Below are positions 1 through 7,864 of a DNA stretch of 64,000 nt, piece by piece. A model generated the notes under the pieces. That model saw only the letters and a program-made list of their open reading frames with translations, was not told the DNA's origin and did not search any database. This DNA comes from Actinomycetospora sp. NBRC 106378 (GTDB lineage: Bacteria; Actinomycetota; Actinomycetes; Mycobacteriales; Pseudonocardiaceae). The DNA lies in contig NZ_BSTT01000005.1 in NCBI RefSeq assembly GCF_030269685.1, positions 1 to 64,000 of the forward strand. The letters are read 5' to 3'. Position 1 is the first letter of the stretch. Each line of letters begins with the position of its first letter. The position numbers were made by a program, and so were the translations under genes.

Positions 1-45
1 TCTCGAACCCTGTCCTGCCCACAGCCGAGCAGGCTGGTCACCACC

Positions 46-1404
46 GTGACCAACCCACCCAGCGGGCCTGCTCAGTGTCCGCGATGTGCTGAGACATCAA
101 CTGTCCTCGATGTCCTGAGCACAGACATGTCCGGGTTGGACGACGCCGTACTCACGATGGCTGAGGAGCAGCTCGCCGCTTTGGCGGCGACGCATTCCCC
201 GAAGCGGTTGTATGCGGCGGCCCGGGTGATCGCGGATCGGCTCGACCCGGACGGGGCCGCCCCGAAGGACGACGATCCGGCGGGGAACGAGTTGCACTAC
301 GCGACGCGGCGCAACGGGAACCTGCACGCGAAGCTGGTGCTGCGCGACCCCGCGGCGGCGGCGTTGTTCGACGACGCGATCCGCGCCGCCACCCCGCCGC
401 CGGCCTCGGCGGCGGTGACCGACCCCGACGTCGAGCCCGGGCAGGTGTTGCGGGACGAGGCCCGCGACACCAAACCCGCCCGCCAGGCCTCCGGGATGCT
501 CGACCTGATCTCGGCCTCGCACCGCGCTGGGCTCGACCACATCGAGGAGGAGCAGGCCCCGGGCAGCCCCACCGCCTCGATGCCGCTCCCGGACCTCGAC
601 GACCACCACACCAGCCGCAGCGACACCGACGTCGACGTCGAGGAGCCCCTGCCCGGCAACGGCGCCGCTGCGAACGACGAGGCCGCCGACCGCGAGGCCA
701 CCGAGGACGAGGCCACCGAGGACGAGGCCACCGACCCCGAGGCGCCCGACGAGTTTGTCGACACCGACGACACCGACGACACCGACGACACCGACGACAC
801 CGACGACACCGGCGAGCGCGGCGACACCGGACCGCCCGGCGGTCCACCGCCGCACCGGCCGTGGACCCCGCCGGACCTCACGGGCATGACCCTGCCCGGG
901 CGGGAACGGGTCACCCTCACCGTCACCCTGAACTACCAGACGCTGCGCCAACAACTCACCGACACCAGCACCGCACTCGCACTACTGGGCGACTCCACCT
1001 TCATCCGCCCCGAGACCGCGCGCCGGTTGGCGTGCGACGCCGACGTCATCCCGATCGTCCTCGGCTCGAAGGGCGAGGTCCTCGACGTCGGCCGCAAGAC
1101 CCGGGCGATCCCCACCGCCACCGGACGCGCGGTCACCCTCCGGGATCGGCACTGCGCGTTCCCCGGCTGCCGCCGCCGCGCCCGCACCGCCCAGATCCAC
1201 CACATCGTCCATTGGGCCCATGACGGCGAAACCGAGCCGGACAACCTGGTGTGCCTGTGTCGGTATCACCACGACCTGGTCCACCACAGCGGCTGGGACG
1301 TGATCATGGTCGATCACCTGCCCTGGTTCCGGCCACCGGCCTGGCTCGACCCCACCCGCACCCTCAGACACAACCGACCCTGGCAGCTCGTCGATCGCGG
1401 CTGA
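46..1404 (+). CDS. HNH endonuclease-domain protein with DUF222 (13E12 family), probably incomplete at the left edge
   Basis: The C-terminal ~90 residues carry an HNH nuclease fold with CAFPGC, the QIHHIVHWAHDG histidine motif, and CLCRYHHDLVH, which supply metal and catalytic histidines. Upstream is the second half of a DUF222 region (LDPDG and RDP motifs), typical of the abundant actinobacterial 13E12 proteins. The usual first ~100-150 residues of DUF222 are missing. The frame is open to base 1 with no stop, so the gene may begin outside the window, or the GTG at 46 may start a truncated copy. An acidic low-complexity linker (about residues 200-260) is built of DEATE and DTD repeats. The 3' end overlaps the convergent methyltransferase by 41 bases. 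Family assignment is firm; the biological role of these proteins is unknown, and they often behave as mobile or repetitive genes. Confidence 0.8.
   Translation: MTNPPSGPAQCPRCAETSTVLDVLSTDMSGLDDAVLTMAEEQLAALAATHSPKRLYAAARVIADRLDPDGAAPKDDDPAGNELHYATRRNGNLHAKLVLRDPAAAALFDDAIRAATPPPASAAVTDPDVEPGQVLRDEARDTKPARQASGMLDLISASHRAGLDHIEEEQAPGSPTASMPLPDLDDHHTSRSDTDVDVEEPLPGNGAAANDEAADREATEDEATEDEATDPEAPDEFVDTDDTDDTDDTDDTDDTGERGDTGPPGGPPPHRPWTPPDLTGMTLPGRERVTLTVTLNYQTLRQQLTDTSTALALLGDSTFIRPETARRLACDADVIPIVLGSKGEVLDVGRKTRAIPTATGRAVTLRDRHCAFPGCRRRARTAQIHHIVHWAHDGETEPDNLVCLCRYHHDLVHHSGWDVIMVDHLPWFRPPAWLDPTRTLRHNRPWQLVDRG
760..810 (+). repeat. In-frame 9-base tandem repeat in the HNH gene linker
   Basis: GACACCGAC-type units repeat about five to six times, encoding DTDDTDDTD. 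A 15-base unit encoding EDEAT repeats just before it (about 699-735). Both keep the reading frame and lie in the disordered acidic linker between DUF222 and HNH. Confidence 0.85.
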
Positions 1405-2185
1405 ACGCCGTCGCGAGCTCGACGGCGACGGAGCGGACGACCGGGCCGCCCGGCTGGGCGCGGAGACGCTCACGCAGGCAGGCGAAGAGGCCGTCGCGGC
1501 GCCACGCGGGCAGCGCACGGTGGTTCGAGAACGTGCCGATCAGGTCCAGGTACTGCTCGGGGTCGTAGTGGTGGTCGACGCGGAACCGCCGCATCTCCGC
1601 GCTGTGGAAGTCCTCGGCGTCCTCGATGCCGTAGGCGCTGGCCGCAGGCAGGTCCTCCGCGCGGGGGAGTCGCAGGCCGGGCGGGGTGTCCGGGTCCCAC
1701 CGCTCGTAGCAGGTCTGGGCGCCCGCGAAGAAGGCGTCGGACGGACCTGCGACGGCGATGGTCTGCACGAGTGCCAGCACCCCGCCCGGCCGGAGCAGGC
1801 GTGCGGCGCGGGCGAGCCGCGTGTCCGGATCGAGCCAGTGGAAGGCCGTGGCGCACACGACGACGTCGAACCCGGCCACCTCCGGCTCCCACCGCTCGAC
1901 GTCGGCGGTCACCACCTCGACCTGCGGGAAGCCGGCGAGTCGGCTCCGGGCGAGCTCGGCGAGGGCAGGCCCGAGTTCGACCGCGACGACCCGGTGACCA
2001 CGGCGCGCGAGATCGATGGTGGCCTGCCCGGTGCCGCAGCCGATCTCCAGCGTCCGTGGAGCCGTCGTCGCCACCCGCCGGTCGATCTCGTCGAACACCG
2101 CCGCCGGGTAGGTCGGACGCGCCCGGTCGTACCGGTGCGGGTCCTCGTCGAAGGTCGCGCGGAGCGTCTCGCGGTCCTCGGCCAC
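1364..2185 (-). CDS. SAM-dependent methyltransferase, class I
   Basis: A 273-residue protein with the Rossmann methyltransferase motif I (LEIGCGTGQATIDLARRG), an acidic motif II (VVAVELG) and a post-motif region CATAFHWLDPD that resembles UbiE/Methyltransf_11-type proteins. It should transfer a methyl group from S-adenosylmethionine to an unidentified small substrate in the cytosol. I chose the GTG at 2185 because homology-like sequence begins there (VAEDRETLRATFDEDPHRYDRARP); an upstream ATG exists but encodes unlikely sequence. It is divergent from the oxidoreductase at 2292, with about 106 bases between them, and its 3' end overlaps the HNH gene antiparallel. Confidence 0.85.
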   Translation of the reverse strand: MAEDRETLRATFDEDPHRYDRARPTYPAAVFDEIDRRVATTAPRTLEIGCGTGQATIDLARRGHRVVAVELGPALAELARSRLAGFPQVEVVTADVERWEPEVAGFDVVVCATAFHWLDPDTRLARAARLLRPGGVLALVQTIAVAGPSDAFFAGAQTCYERWDPDTPPGLRLPRAEDLPAASAYGIEDAEDFHSAEMRRFRVDHHYDPEQYLDLIGTFSNHRALPAWRRDGLFACLRERLRAQPGGPVVRSVAVELATAFSRDRRAARVGCV

Positions 2186-2291
2186 GTCAGCAGTGTGGCC
2201 GTCGCGGGGCGGGTGACCGCGGGTCCACGGAGGGACACACGTTCGCAACAGGAGCGAGCGCCAGTGGAAACGGTTGCGCACAACATTAACG

Positions 2292-3530
2292 ATGAGTACC
2301 TCCTCCGACCTCGAAAGGCTCACCGTGGCCGACCTCTTCAGCTCGTTCACCCTCAAGGGCGTGACGCTGCGCAACCGCATCGGGATGTCCCCGATGACGC
2401 AGCACGCGTGCGAGGACCGCAGCGGGAAGATGAACGACTATCACGTGATGTACCTGGGGGCCCGCGCCGCGGGGGGCTTCGGGCTGATCTTCCCCGAGCA
2501 GGTCGCGATCGTGCCCGAGGGACGGACCACCGTCGACTGCGCGGGCATCTGGGACGACGACCAGGTCGAGGGCCACGCCCGGGTCACCGCGATCATCAAG
2601 CGGCAGGGCGGCGTCGCGGGCATCCAGCTCGGGCACACCGGCCGCAAGGGCAGCGAGGTCGCCGCGCACGACCGCATCGGCGAGTACGGCCCCGGCGCCC
2701 AGTTCCCGCCGGACCACGACCGCGGCTGGCAGTGCGTCGGCCCGTCGAACGTCCCCTACGGCGGGGACCACCCCTTCGACGTCCACGCCCTGTCCGTCGA
2801 CGAGATCAAGAGCCTGCACCGCTCCTACGCCGACGCCGCCCGCCGCGCGGCCGACGCCGGGTACGAGTGGCTGGAGATGCACTTCGCGCACGGCTACCTC
2901 GGCGCCGAGTTCTTCTCGCCGCTGGCGAACCGGCGCGACGACCAGTACGGCGGGTCGCTGGAGAACCGGGCCCGCTTCCTGCTCGAGGCCCTCGACGCCG
3001 TCCGCGAGGTGTGGCCCGAGCGGCTGCCCCTGACGATGCGGCTGGGCTCGGACGACTTCCACTCCCAGGGCGTCCAGTTCGAGGAGTCGGTGCAGGCGGT
3101 GGCGTGGATGGCCGACCACGGGCTCGACGCCGCCGACATGAGCCTCGGGTTCAACACCGACGACATGGAGCGCAAGCCCCCGATGAACGACCCGGGCTTC
3201 ATGCTCGAGCGGTCGTCGCAGATCAAGCGCGAGGTCGGCATCCCGACCGTCTGCTCCTGGAACCTCGGGGTGCCGCAGAACGCGAACCGGGCGATCGAGG
3301 CCGGTCTGACCGACGTCGTCCTGCTCGGGCGTCCCGCGCTGTCCAACCCGCACTGGCCGCTGTGGGCGGCGCGCGAGCTCGGCCACGAGGCGCCGTTCTC
3401 GATGCTCCCCGACGACTGGCGGCACTGGCTGGAGAACTTCCGCGGGCACGCGGCCTCGATCGGGCTCCCGCCGACGGGTGCCTGGTCGCCGGCCCCGGAG
3501 GACGAGATCGCGATGCTCCGGTCCGCGTGA
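2292..3530 (+). CDS. Old yellow enzyme family NAD(P)H:flavin oxidoreductase
   Basis: A 412-residue FMN TIM-barrel protein. The start of the barrel reads LKNRI-like 'TLRNRIGMSPMTQ', and the mid-barrel has HFAHGYLGAEFFSPLANRR followed by DDQYGGSLENRARFLLE, the hallmark of OYE/YqjM-type ene-reductases and related 2,4-dienoyl-CoA reductases. The family reduces activated C=C bonds with NAD(P)H. No [4Fe-4S] or second dinucleotide domain follows, so it is the short single-domain type. The ATG at 2292 is preferred over an in-frame one 18 bases upstream because of its spacing and sequence. A strong hairpin follows the stop. The substrate cannot be deduced. Confidence 0.88.
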   Translation: MSTSSDLERLTVADLFSSFTLKGVTLRNRIGMSPMTQHACEDRSGKMNDYHVMYLGARAAGGFGLIFPEQVAIVPEGRTTVDCAGIWDDDQVEGHARVTAIIKRQGGVAGIQLGHTGRKGSEVAAHDRIGEYGPGAQFPPDHDRGWQCVGPSNVPYGGDHPFDVHALSVDEIKSLHRSYADAARRAADAGYEWLEMHFAHGYLGAEFFSPLANRRDDQYGGSLENRARFLLEALDAVREVWPERLPLTMRLGSDDFHSQGVQFEESVQAVAWMADHGLDAADMSLGFNTDDMERKPPMNDPGFMLERSSQIKREVGIPTVCSWNLGVPQNANRAIEAGLTDVVLLGRPALSNPHWPLWAARELGHEAPFSMLPDDWRHWLENFRGHAASIGLPPTGAWSPAPEDEIAMLRSA

Positions 3531-3555
3531 CCTCGTGACCTCGTGACCCGCCCCG

Positions 3556-3581
3556 GCCGACGCGGGAACACCCGCGTCGGC
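3556..3581 (+). terminator. Hairpin terminator after the oxidoreductase gene
   Basis: An 11-base perfect stem (GCCGACGCGGG and its complement) closes an AACA tetraloop 26 bases after the stop at 3530. There is no strong T-run, as is common in GC-rich actinomycetes. Confidence 0.6.
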
Positions 3582-3599
3582 AGGGCGGTTGCCCCGCGC

Positions 3600-4259
3600 A
3601 TGAGGATCGGCATCATCGGAGCGGGCAACATCGGCGGCACCCTGACGCGGCGGCTCACCGCCCTCGGCCACGAGGTGCGGGTGGCCAACTCCCGCGACCC
3701 GGAGACCCTGGCGGACCTGGCCGGGGAGACGGGCGCCACCGCGGTGTGGGCGAAGGACGCCGCGCAGGACGCGGACCTCGTCATCGTGAGCATCCCGCAG
3801 AAGAACACCCCGGACCTCGCGCCGGGGATCGTCGCGACCGCGAAGCCCGGCGCCCCCGTCGTCGAGACCAACAACTACTACCCGCAGCAGCGCGACGGCC
3901 GGATCGAGGCCCTCGAGGACGGGACGCCGGAGAGCGTCTGGGTCAGCGAGCTGCTCGGCGTCGACGTGTACAAGGTCTTCAACGGCATCTGGTGGAAGTA
4001 CCTGCTCGAGCGCGGGGTCCCGCAGGGCACGCCCGGCCGGATCGCGCTCCCGGTCGCCGGCCCGGACGGGCCCGCCAAGGACGCGGTGCTGGCCCTCGTC
4101 GACGAGCTCGGCTTCGACCCGGTCGACGCCGGGTCCCTCGAGGAGTCGTGGCGCCAGCAGCCCGGTACGCCGGTCTACGGCACGGACCTCGACGCCGACG
4201 GGGTGCGGAAGGCCCTCGCCGAGGCCCCGCGGGAGCGCCCGGCGGAGTTCAGCGCCTGA
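3600..4259 (+). CDS. F420-dependent NADP reductase-like dinucleotide-binding protein
   Basis: A 219-residue protein opening directly with a Rossmann fingerprint (MRIGIIGAGNIGGTL, GxGxxG) and VRVANSRDPETL, where the serine/arginine after the second strand suggests NADP(H) preference. It belongs to the NAD(P)-binding family that includes F420:NADP oxidoreductase and YqcI/short oxidoreductases ('DADLVIVSIP', 'VVETNNYYP'). It probably transfers hydride between NADP and either F420 or a small carbonyl substrate. The ATG at 3600 was chosen because the fold begins exactly there. It lies downstream of a terminator, so it is probably its own transcription unit. Confidence 0.8.
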   Translation: MRIGIIGAGNIGGTLTRRLTALGHEVRVANSRDPETLADLAGETGATAVWAKDAAQDADLVIVSIPQKNTPDLAPGIVATAKPGAPVVETNNYYPQQRDGRIEALEDGTPESVWVSELLGVDVYKVFNGIWWKYLLERGVPQGTPGRIALPVAGPDGPAKDAVLALVDELGFDPVDAGSLEESWRQQPGTPVYGTDLDADGVRKALAEAPRERPAEFSA

Positions 4260-4393
4260 CCGGGATCGTGACGTACTCCATGAGGTCGAGTCCGTGAGGA
4301 TCTCCGCGCGGCGAACGTCCTACTCGTGAGTGCGGCGGTCGGATGATCTCCGGCCGTCGCCCACGACCGGGCCGCCGACGTCAGGAGGACAGG

Positions 4394-4573
4394 ATGGCTC
4401 CGCTGCACGACACGACCGAGCAGGAGCGCACGAACGACCGGGCCGAGGGCACCACCGGCTGGTCGGCCTGGCTCGCGACCCCCGGGGCGATCCGGGGCGG
4501 GCTGGCCCTGCTGGTGCTGCTCGCCATCTACGTGGTGGGCGCGCTCTCGCACCTGCACGTGCTCGGTCTGTAG
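4394..4573 (+). CDS. Small single-pass membrane protein (59 aa)
   Basis: A 59-residue protein with a polar, charged N-terminus (HDTTEQERTNDRAEG) and one hydrophobic helix near residues 36-52 (GGLALLVLLAIYVVGAL). An excellent ribosome-binding site, AGGAGG at 4383-4388, precedes the ATG by a good distance, which supports it as a real gene. I do not recognise a family. It reads in the same direction as the quinone reductase 25 bases downstream and may be co-transcribed. Confidence 0.65.
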   Translation: MAPLHDTTEQERTNDRAEGTTGWSAWLATPGAIRGGLALLVLLAIYVVGALSHLHVLGL

Positions 4574-4598
4574 ACCCGGGGTGGGGCATGATCGCCCC

Positions 4599-5570
4599 AT
4601 GCGCGCAGTCCAGGTGAGCAAGCTCGAGGGTCCGGAGGCGCTCGAGGTCGTCGAGATCGACGAGCCGGTCGCCGGTCCGGACCAGGTCCTCATCGACGTC
4701 GAGTCCGCGGGCGTGGTCTTCCCCGACCTGCTGCAGACCCGCGGCGAGTACCAGATGAAGCCCGAGCTGCCGTTCGTGCTGGGCTCCGAGGTCGCCGGCA
4801 CCGTGCGGACGGCGCCGGACGGGTCGGGCTTCGCGCCCGGCGACCGGGTCGCCGCGTTGTGCGTCGTCGGCGGGTTCGGCGAGACCGTCGCGGCCCCGGT
4901 CGACCAGACCTTCCCGCTGCCCGACGCGGTGTCGTTCGACGTCGGCGCCGGGCTGCCGATGAACTACCTGACCGCCGAGTTCGTGGTCGCGACCCGCGGG
5001 CGCCTGGCCGACGGCGAGACCGTGCTGGTCCACGGGGCCGCCGGCGGCGTCGGGATCGCCTGCATCCAGTTCGCGAAGGCGCGCGGGGCGACCGTCGTCG
5101 CCGTCGTGTCCACCGAGGGGAAGGCCGAGGTCGCCCGCGCGGCCGGCGCGGACCACGCCGTCCTCGTGGACGGCTTCAAGGACGCGGTCCTCGAGCTGAC
5201 CGGCAAGCGGGGCGTCGACGTGATCGTCGACCCCGTCGGCGGTGACCGGTTCACCGACTCCCTGCGCTCGCTCGCCCGGGGCGGACGGCTCGTCGTCGTG
5301 GGCTTCACCGGCGGCGACATCCCGACGGTGAAGGTCAACCGGCTCCTGCTGCGCAACACCGAGGTGGTCGGCGCGGGCTGGGGCGAGTGGGCCTGGAACA
5401 ACCCCGGCTACATGCGCCGCCAGTGGGACGAGCTCACCGGGGACATCGCCGCCGGCCGCCTCGCCCCGCCGATCAGCGGCGTCTACCCGCTCGCCGAGGC
5501 CGCCGCCGCGGTGGGCGAGCTCGCGGAACGGCGGGTCACGGGCAAGGTCGTGATCCACACCCGGGAGTAG
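4599..5570 (+). CDS. Zinc-free quinone oxidoreductase, MDR superfamily (NADPH:quinone reductase)
   Basis: A 323-residue medium-chain dehydrogenase/reductase. The N-terminal GroES-like half is followed by the NADPH-binding motif VHGAAGGVGIACIQFAKARGATVVAV, the classical AAGGVG signature of QOR-type enzymes. Zinc-binding cysteines are absent, so it should reduce quinones or enones rather than oxidise alcohols. The first in-frame ATG (4581) encodes only MGHDRP extra; the ATG at 4599 gives the standard MRAVQV start. It is followed after 50 bases by an alpha/beta hydrolase on the same strand. Confidence 0.88.
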   Translation: MRAVQVSKLEGPEALEVVEIDEPVAGPDQVLIDVESAGVVFPDLLQTRGEYQMKPELPFVLGSEVAGTVRTAPDGSGFAPGDRVAALCVVGGFGETVAAPVDQTFPLPDAVSFDVGAGLPMNYLTAEFVVATRGRLADGETVLVHGAAGGVGIACIQFAKARGATVVAVVSTEGKAEVARAAGADHAVLVDGFKDAVLELTGKRGVDVIVDPVGGDRFTDSLRSLARGGRLVVVGFTGGDIPTVKVNRLLLRNTEVVGAGWGEWAWNNPGYMRRQWDELTGDIAAGRLAPPISGVYPLAEAAAAVGELAERRVTGKVVIHTRE

Positions 5571-5620
5571 TCCGGCTACCGTCCGTCGGGCATCGTCGCC
5601 GTCGTCGTGGAGGTCCGGTC

Positions 5621-6409
5621 ATGCTCGCCCACAGCCGCACGGGATCCGGGGAACCGCTGTTCCTGCTCCACGGCATCACCCACCGCCGGCAGGGCTGGGA
5701 CCCCGTGCTGCCGCTGCTGGAGCGCGAGCACGAGGTGATCGCCATCGACCTGCCCGGGCACGGCGAGTCCGCCGACGTCGACCCGGGCTTCGACGGGTCG
5801 CCGCGGCCGCTGGTCGAGGCGGTCGAGGGCCTCGCCGACGAGCTCGGGATCGACCGTCCGCACATCGCGGGCAACTCCCTGGGCGGCCTGATCGGGCTCG
5901 AGATGGCGGCGCGGGGCTCGGTGCGCTCCGCGACGGCGCTCTCGCCCGCCGGGTTCTGGTCGCCGGTCGGGCGGCTGTGGGCCAAGGCGCTCCTGGGCGG
6001 TGCGTCGAGCGTGCTGCAGGCGTGGTCGCGGGAGCGCCTCGACTCCGTCCTGTCGACGCCCGCGGGCCGGTACGCGCTGCTCGGGGCCCTCGTCGCCCAC
6101 CCCGGACGTGACCACTACGCGGCGATGGGGGACGACCTGCAGGGTCTCGCCCGGCCGCGCGAGGGGTTCGCGACGATGCTTGCCGCTCTCGACACCTGGA
6201 CCGCGCCGCGGCGGTCGGACGTGCCGACGATGGTCGGCTGGGGTTCGCGTGACCTGCTGCTGCCGCGCGCCCAGATCCGGCGGCTGCGCCGGGTGCTGCC
6301 CGACGCCCGGGTCGTGGTCCTGCCGGGATGCGGGCACGTGCCGATGGCCGACGACCCGGAGCTGACCGCCGAACTGATCCTGGGCACGGCGCGGCTGTCG
6401 CGGGCATGA
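5621..6409 (+). CDS. Alpha/beta hydrolase
   Basis: A 262-residue alpha/beta hydrolase with the oxyanion HG motif (LFLLHGITH), nucleophile elbow GNSLGG (Ser about residue 88), an acidic residue in GWGSRDLLLP and a catalytic histidine in GCGHVPMADDP. The fold is that of esterases, lipases and C-C hydrolases; the substrate is unknown. A GGAGG ribosome-binding site lies before the ATG. It sits in a string of same-strand genes from the quinone reductase to the OsmC protein. Confidence 0.85.
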   Translation: MLAHSRTGSGEPLFLLHGITHRRQGWDPVLPLLEREHEVIAIDLPGHGESADVDPGFDGSPRPLVEAVEGLADELGIDRPHIAGNSLGGLIGLEMAARGSVRSATALSPAGFWSPVGRLWAKALLGGASSVLQAWSRERLDSVLSTPAGRYALLGALVAHPGRDHYAAMGDDLQGLARPREGFATMLAALDTWTAPRRSDVPTMVGWGSRDLLLPRAQIRRLRRVLPDARVVVLPGCGHVPMADDPELTAELILGTARLSRA

Positions 6410-6413
6410 GCCC

Positions 6414-6620
6414 ATGCGCATCCGTGGCAGAGTGACGCCCGTGGCCCACGAGAACGAGTGGTACTACTGCCTGAAGCACAACACGGTGGAGCCCTACGAG
6501 GGCTGCCGCGCGGCCGACCGCCTCGGTCCGTACCCCGACGAGGACACCGCGGCCCGCGCGCTCGAGATCGCCCGGGAGCGGACCGAGGAGGAGGACCGCC
6601 GGGACCGCGAGGGCCGGTAG
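6414..6620 (+). CDS. Small conserved actinobacterial protein (WYYCLKH motif)
   Basis: A short protein, 68 residues from the ATG at 6414 or 59 from the GTG at 6441, containing EWYYCLKHNTVEPYEGC and LGPYPDEDTAARAL, followed by a charged C-terminal helix. I recall this pattern from small actinobacterial proteins often loosely labelled as hypothetical. Two cysteines and a histidine could bind a metal, but that is a guess. It starts 4 bases after the hydrolase stop and ends 2 bases before the OsmC gene, so the three genes are probably co-transcribed. Confidence 0.65.
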   Translation: MRIRGRVTPVAHENEWYYCLKHNTVEPYEGCRAADRLGPYPDEDTAARALEIARERTEEEDRRDREGR

Positions 6621-6622
6621 CG

Positions 6623-7063
6623 GTGGCGCACGAGTACCGGCTGACGGTGTCCTGGTCGGACGACCCGGGCACCGTCGACTACCGCTCCTACACCCGCGAC
6701 CACACCGTCGCCGCGGACGGGAAGCCGACGCTCGACGGCTCGGCCGACCGCTCCTTCCGCGGTGACCCCGCGCGGTGGAACCCGGAGGAACTGCTGGTGG
6801 CGGCGCTGTCCGAGTGCCACCTGCTGAGCTTCCTGCACGTGGCCGCCGAGGCCGGCGTCGTCGTGACCGCCTACACCGACCACCCGGTCGGACGGATGAC
6901 CCGCGACGACGACGGCGGCTGGTCCTTCGCGTCCGTGGTCCTCCACCCGCGGGTGACGACGACGGGTCCGGCCGGCGACCAGGAGAAGCTCCACCACGCG
7001 GCGCACGAGGCGTGCTTCATCGCCCGCAGCGTCGCGTTCCCCGTGACGGTGGAGCCGGACTAG
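6623..7063 (+). CDS. OsmC/Ohr family peroxide-stress protein
   Basis: A 146-residue OsmC-like protein. Two conserved cysteines sit in SECHLLSFL and HEACFIARS, the redox pair that reduces organic peroxides in this family with thiol reductants. The RSYTRDHTV and NPEELLVAALS segments match the YhfA-like branch. The GTG at 6623 is the only sensible start. The stop overlaps that of the convergent IclR gene by 4 bases. Confidence 0.85.
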   Translation: MAHEYRLTVSWSDDPGTVDYRSYTRDHTVAADGKPTLDGSADRSFRGDPARWNPEELLVAALSECHLLSFLHVAAEAGVVVTAYTDHPVGRMTRDDDGGWSFASVVLHPRVTTTGPAGDQEKLHHAAHEACFIARSVAFPVTVEPD

Positions 7064-7809
7064 CGGTACCAGAGCCGGTGGGCGGTGCGGGCGACGTCGG
7101 TGACGGCCCGGATCGTCGCCGCGCGGCACGTGTCGAGCTGGCGGGTGGGCATGGAGACGGCGAGGCAGGCTGCGACCCGCCCGCCCGGGTCGGCCACCGG
7201 CGCGGCGACGCAGCTGAAGCCCTCCGCGAACTCCTCGCGGTCGAGGGCGTAGCCGACCCGGCGGACCGTGGCGAGCTCGGCGTCCAGGGCGATCGGGTCG
7301 GTGATCGTGGTGGCCGTGAAGCGGGTCCACGTCGCGCCCTCGAGCCGGGTGCGACGGGCCGAGGAGAACGCCATCAGCACCTTCGCGGCCGCGACCGCGT
7401 GCGCCATCGTCGGGGGTACGCGGGCGGGGAGGTCGGGGATGCGCGCGAGCCGTTCGTGGCCGCGGGCGTCGAGCAGGTCGACGTGGTCGTCGTCGGTCCA
7501 CTCCGCGAGGTAGGCGCGGGCCCGGGTCCGGCGGTGCAGTTCGGTGACCGCATCGGCCAGCATCGTCGGGACCTCCGCCGCACGGGCGACCGGACCGGAC
7601 GGGGCCGGCGCCGGACCCGGGCGCATCCGGAAGGTGCCGGTGGGCGTCCGTTCGACGTACCCGCCCGCGACGAGCGCGTCGACCGTCGCGCGGGCCGAGT
7701 CGGCCGGACGCCCGAGGTGACGGCCCGCGTCCCGCAGGTCCAGCCCGTCCGGGTTCGCCGCGAGCAGACGGAGGGCGCGGAGCGTGCCGGCTGGCGCTAC
7801 GGTCGTCAC
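7060..7809 (-). CDS. IclR family transcriptional regulator
   Basis: A 249-residue regulator. The N-terminal winged helix (TLRALRLLAANPDGLDLRDAGRHLGRPADSARATVDALVAGGYV) is followed by an IclR effector domain, with GHERLARIPDLPARVPPTMAHAVAAAKVLMAF and EEFAEGFSCVAAPVADPGGRVAACLAV. IclR proteins bind as dimers to palindromes and respond to small aromatic or aliphatic ligands. The GTG start lies inside a perfect inverted repeat, which suggests direct autoregulation. Its target beyond itself is not evident. Confidence 0.85.
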   Translation of the reverse strand: MTTVAPAGTLRALRLLAANPDGLDLRDAGRHLGRPADSARATVDALVAGGYVERTPTGTFRMRPGPAPAPSGPVARAAEVPTMLADAVTELHRRTRARAYLAEWTDDDHVDLLDARGHERLARIPDLPARVPPTMAHAVAAAKVLMAFSSARRTRLEGATWTRFTATTITDPIALDAELATVRRVGYALDREEFAEGFSCVAAPVADPGGRVAACLAVSMPTRQLDTCRAATIRAVTDVARTAHRLWYR

Positions 7810-7836
7810 GCTCCGGAGCGTAGATTCCGGAGCGTG
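7807..7836 (-). promoter_or_regulatory. Inverted repeat overlapping the IclR start codon, probable operator
   Basis: Two perfect 11-base arms (CACGCTCCGGA and TCCGGAGCGTG) are separated by 8 bases. The left arm contains the complement of the GTG start codon. The dyad size suits a dimeric regulator and suggests autoregulation, or a leaderless transcript. Confidence 0.6.
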
Positions 7837-7864
7837 ACGCGTCGTTGAGCTGAACAGGTGAAGC

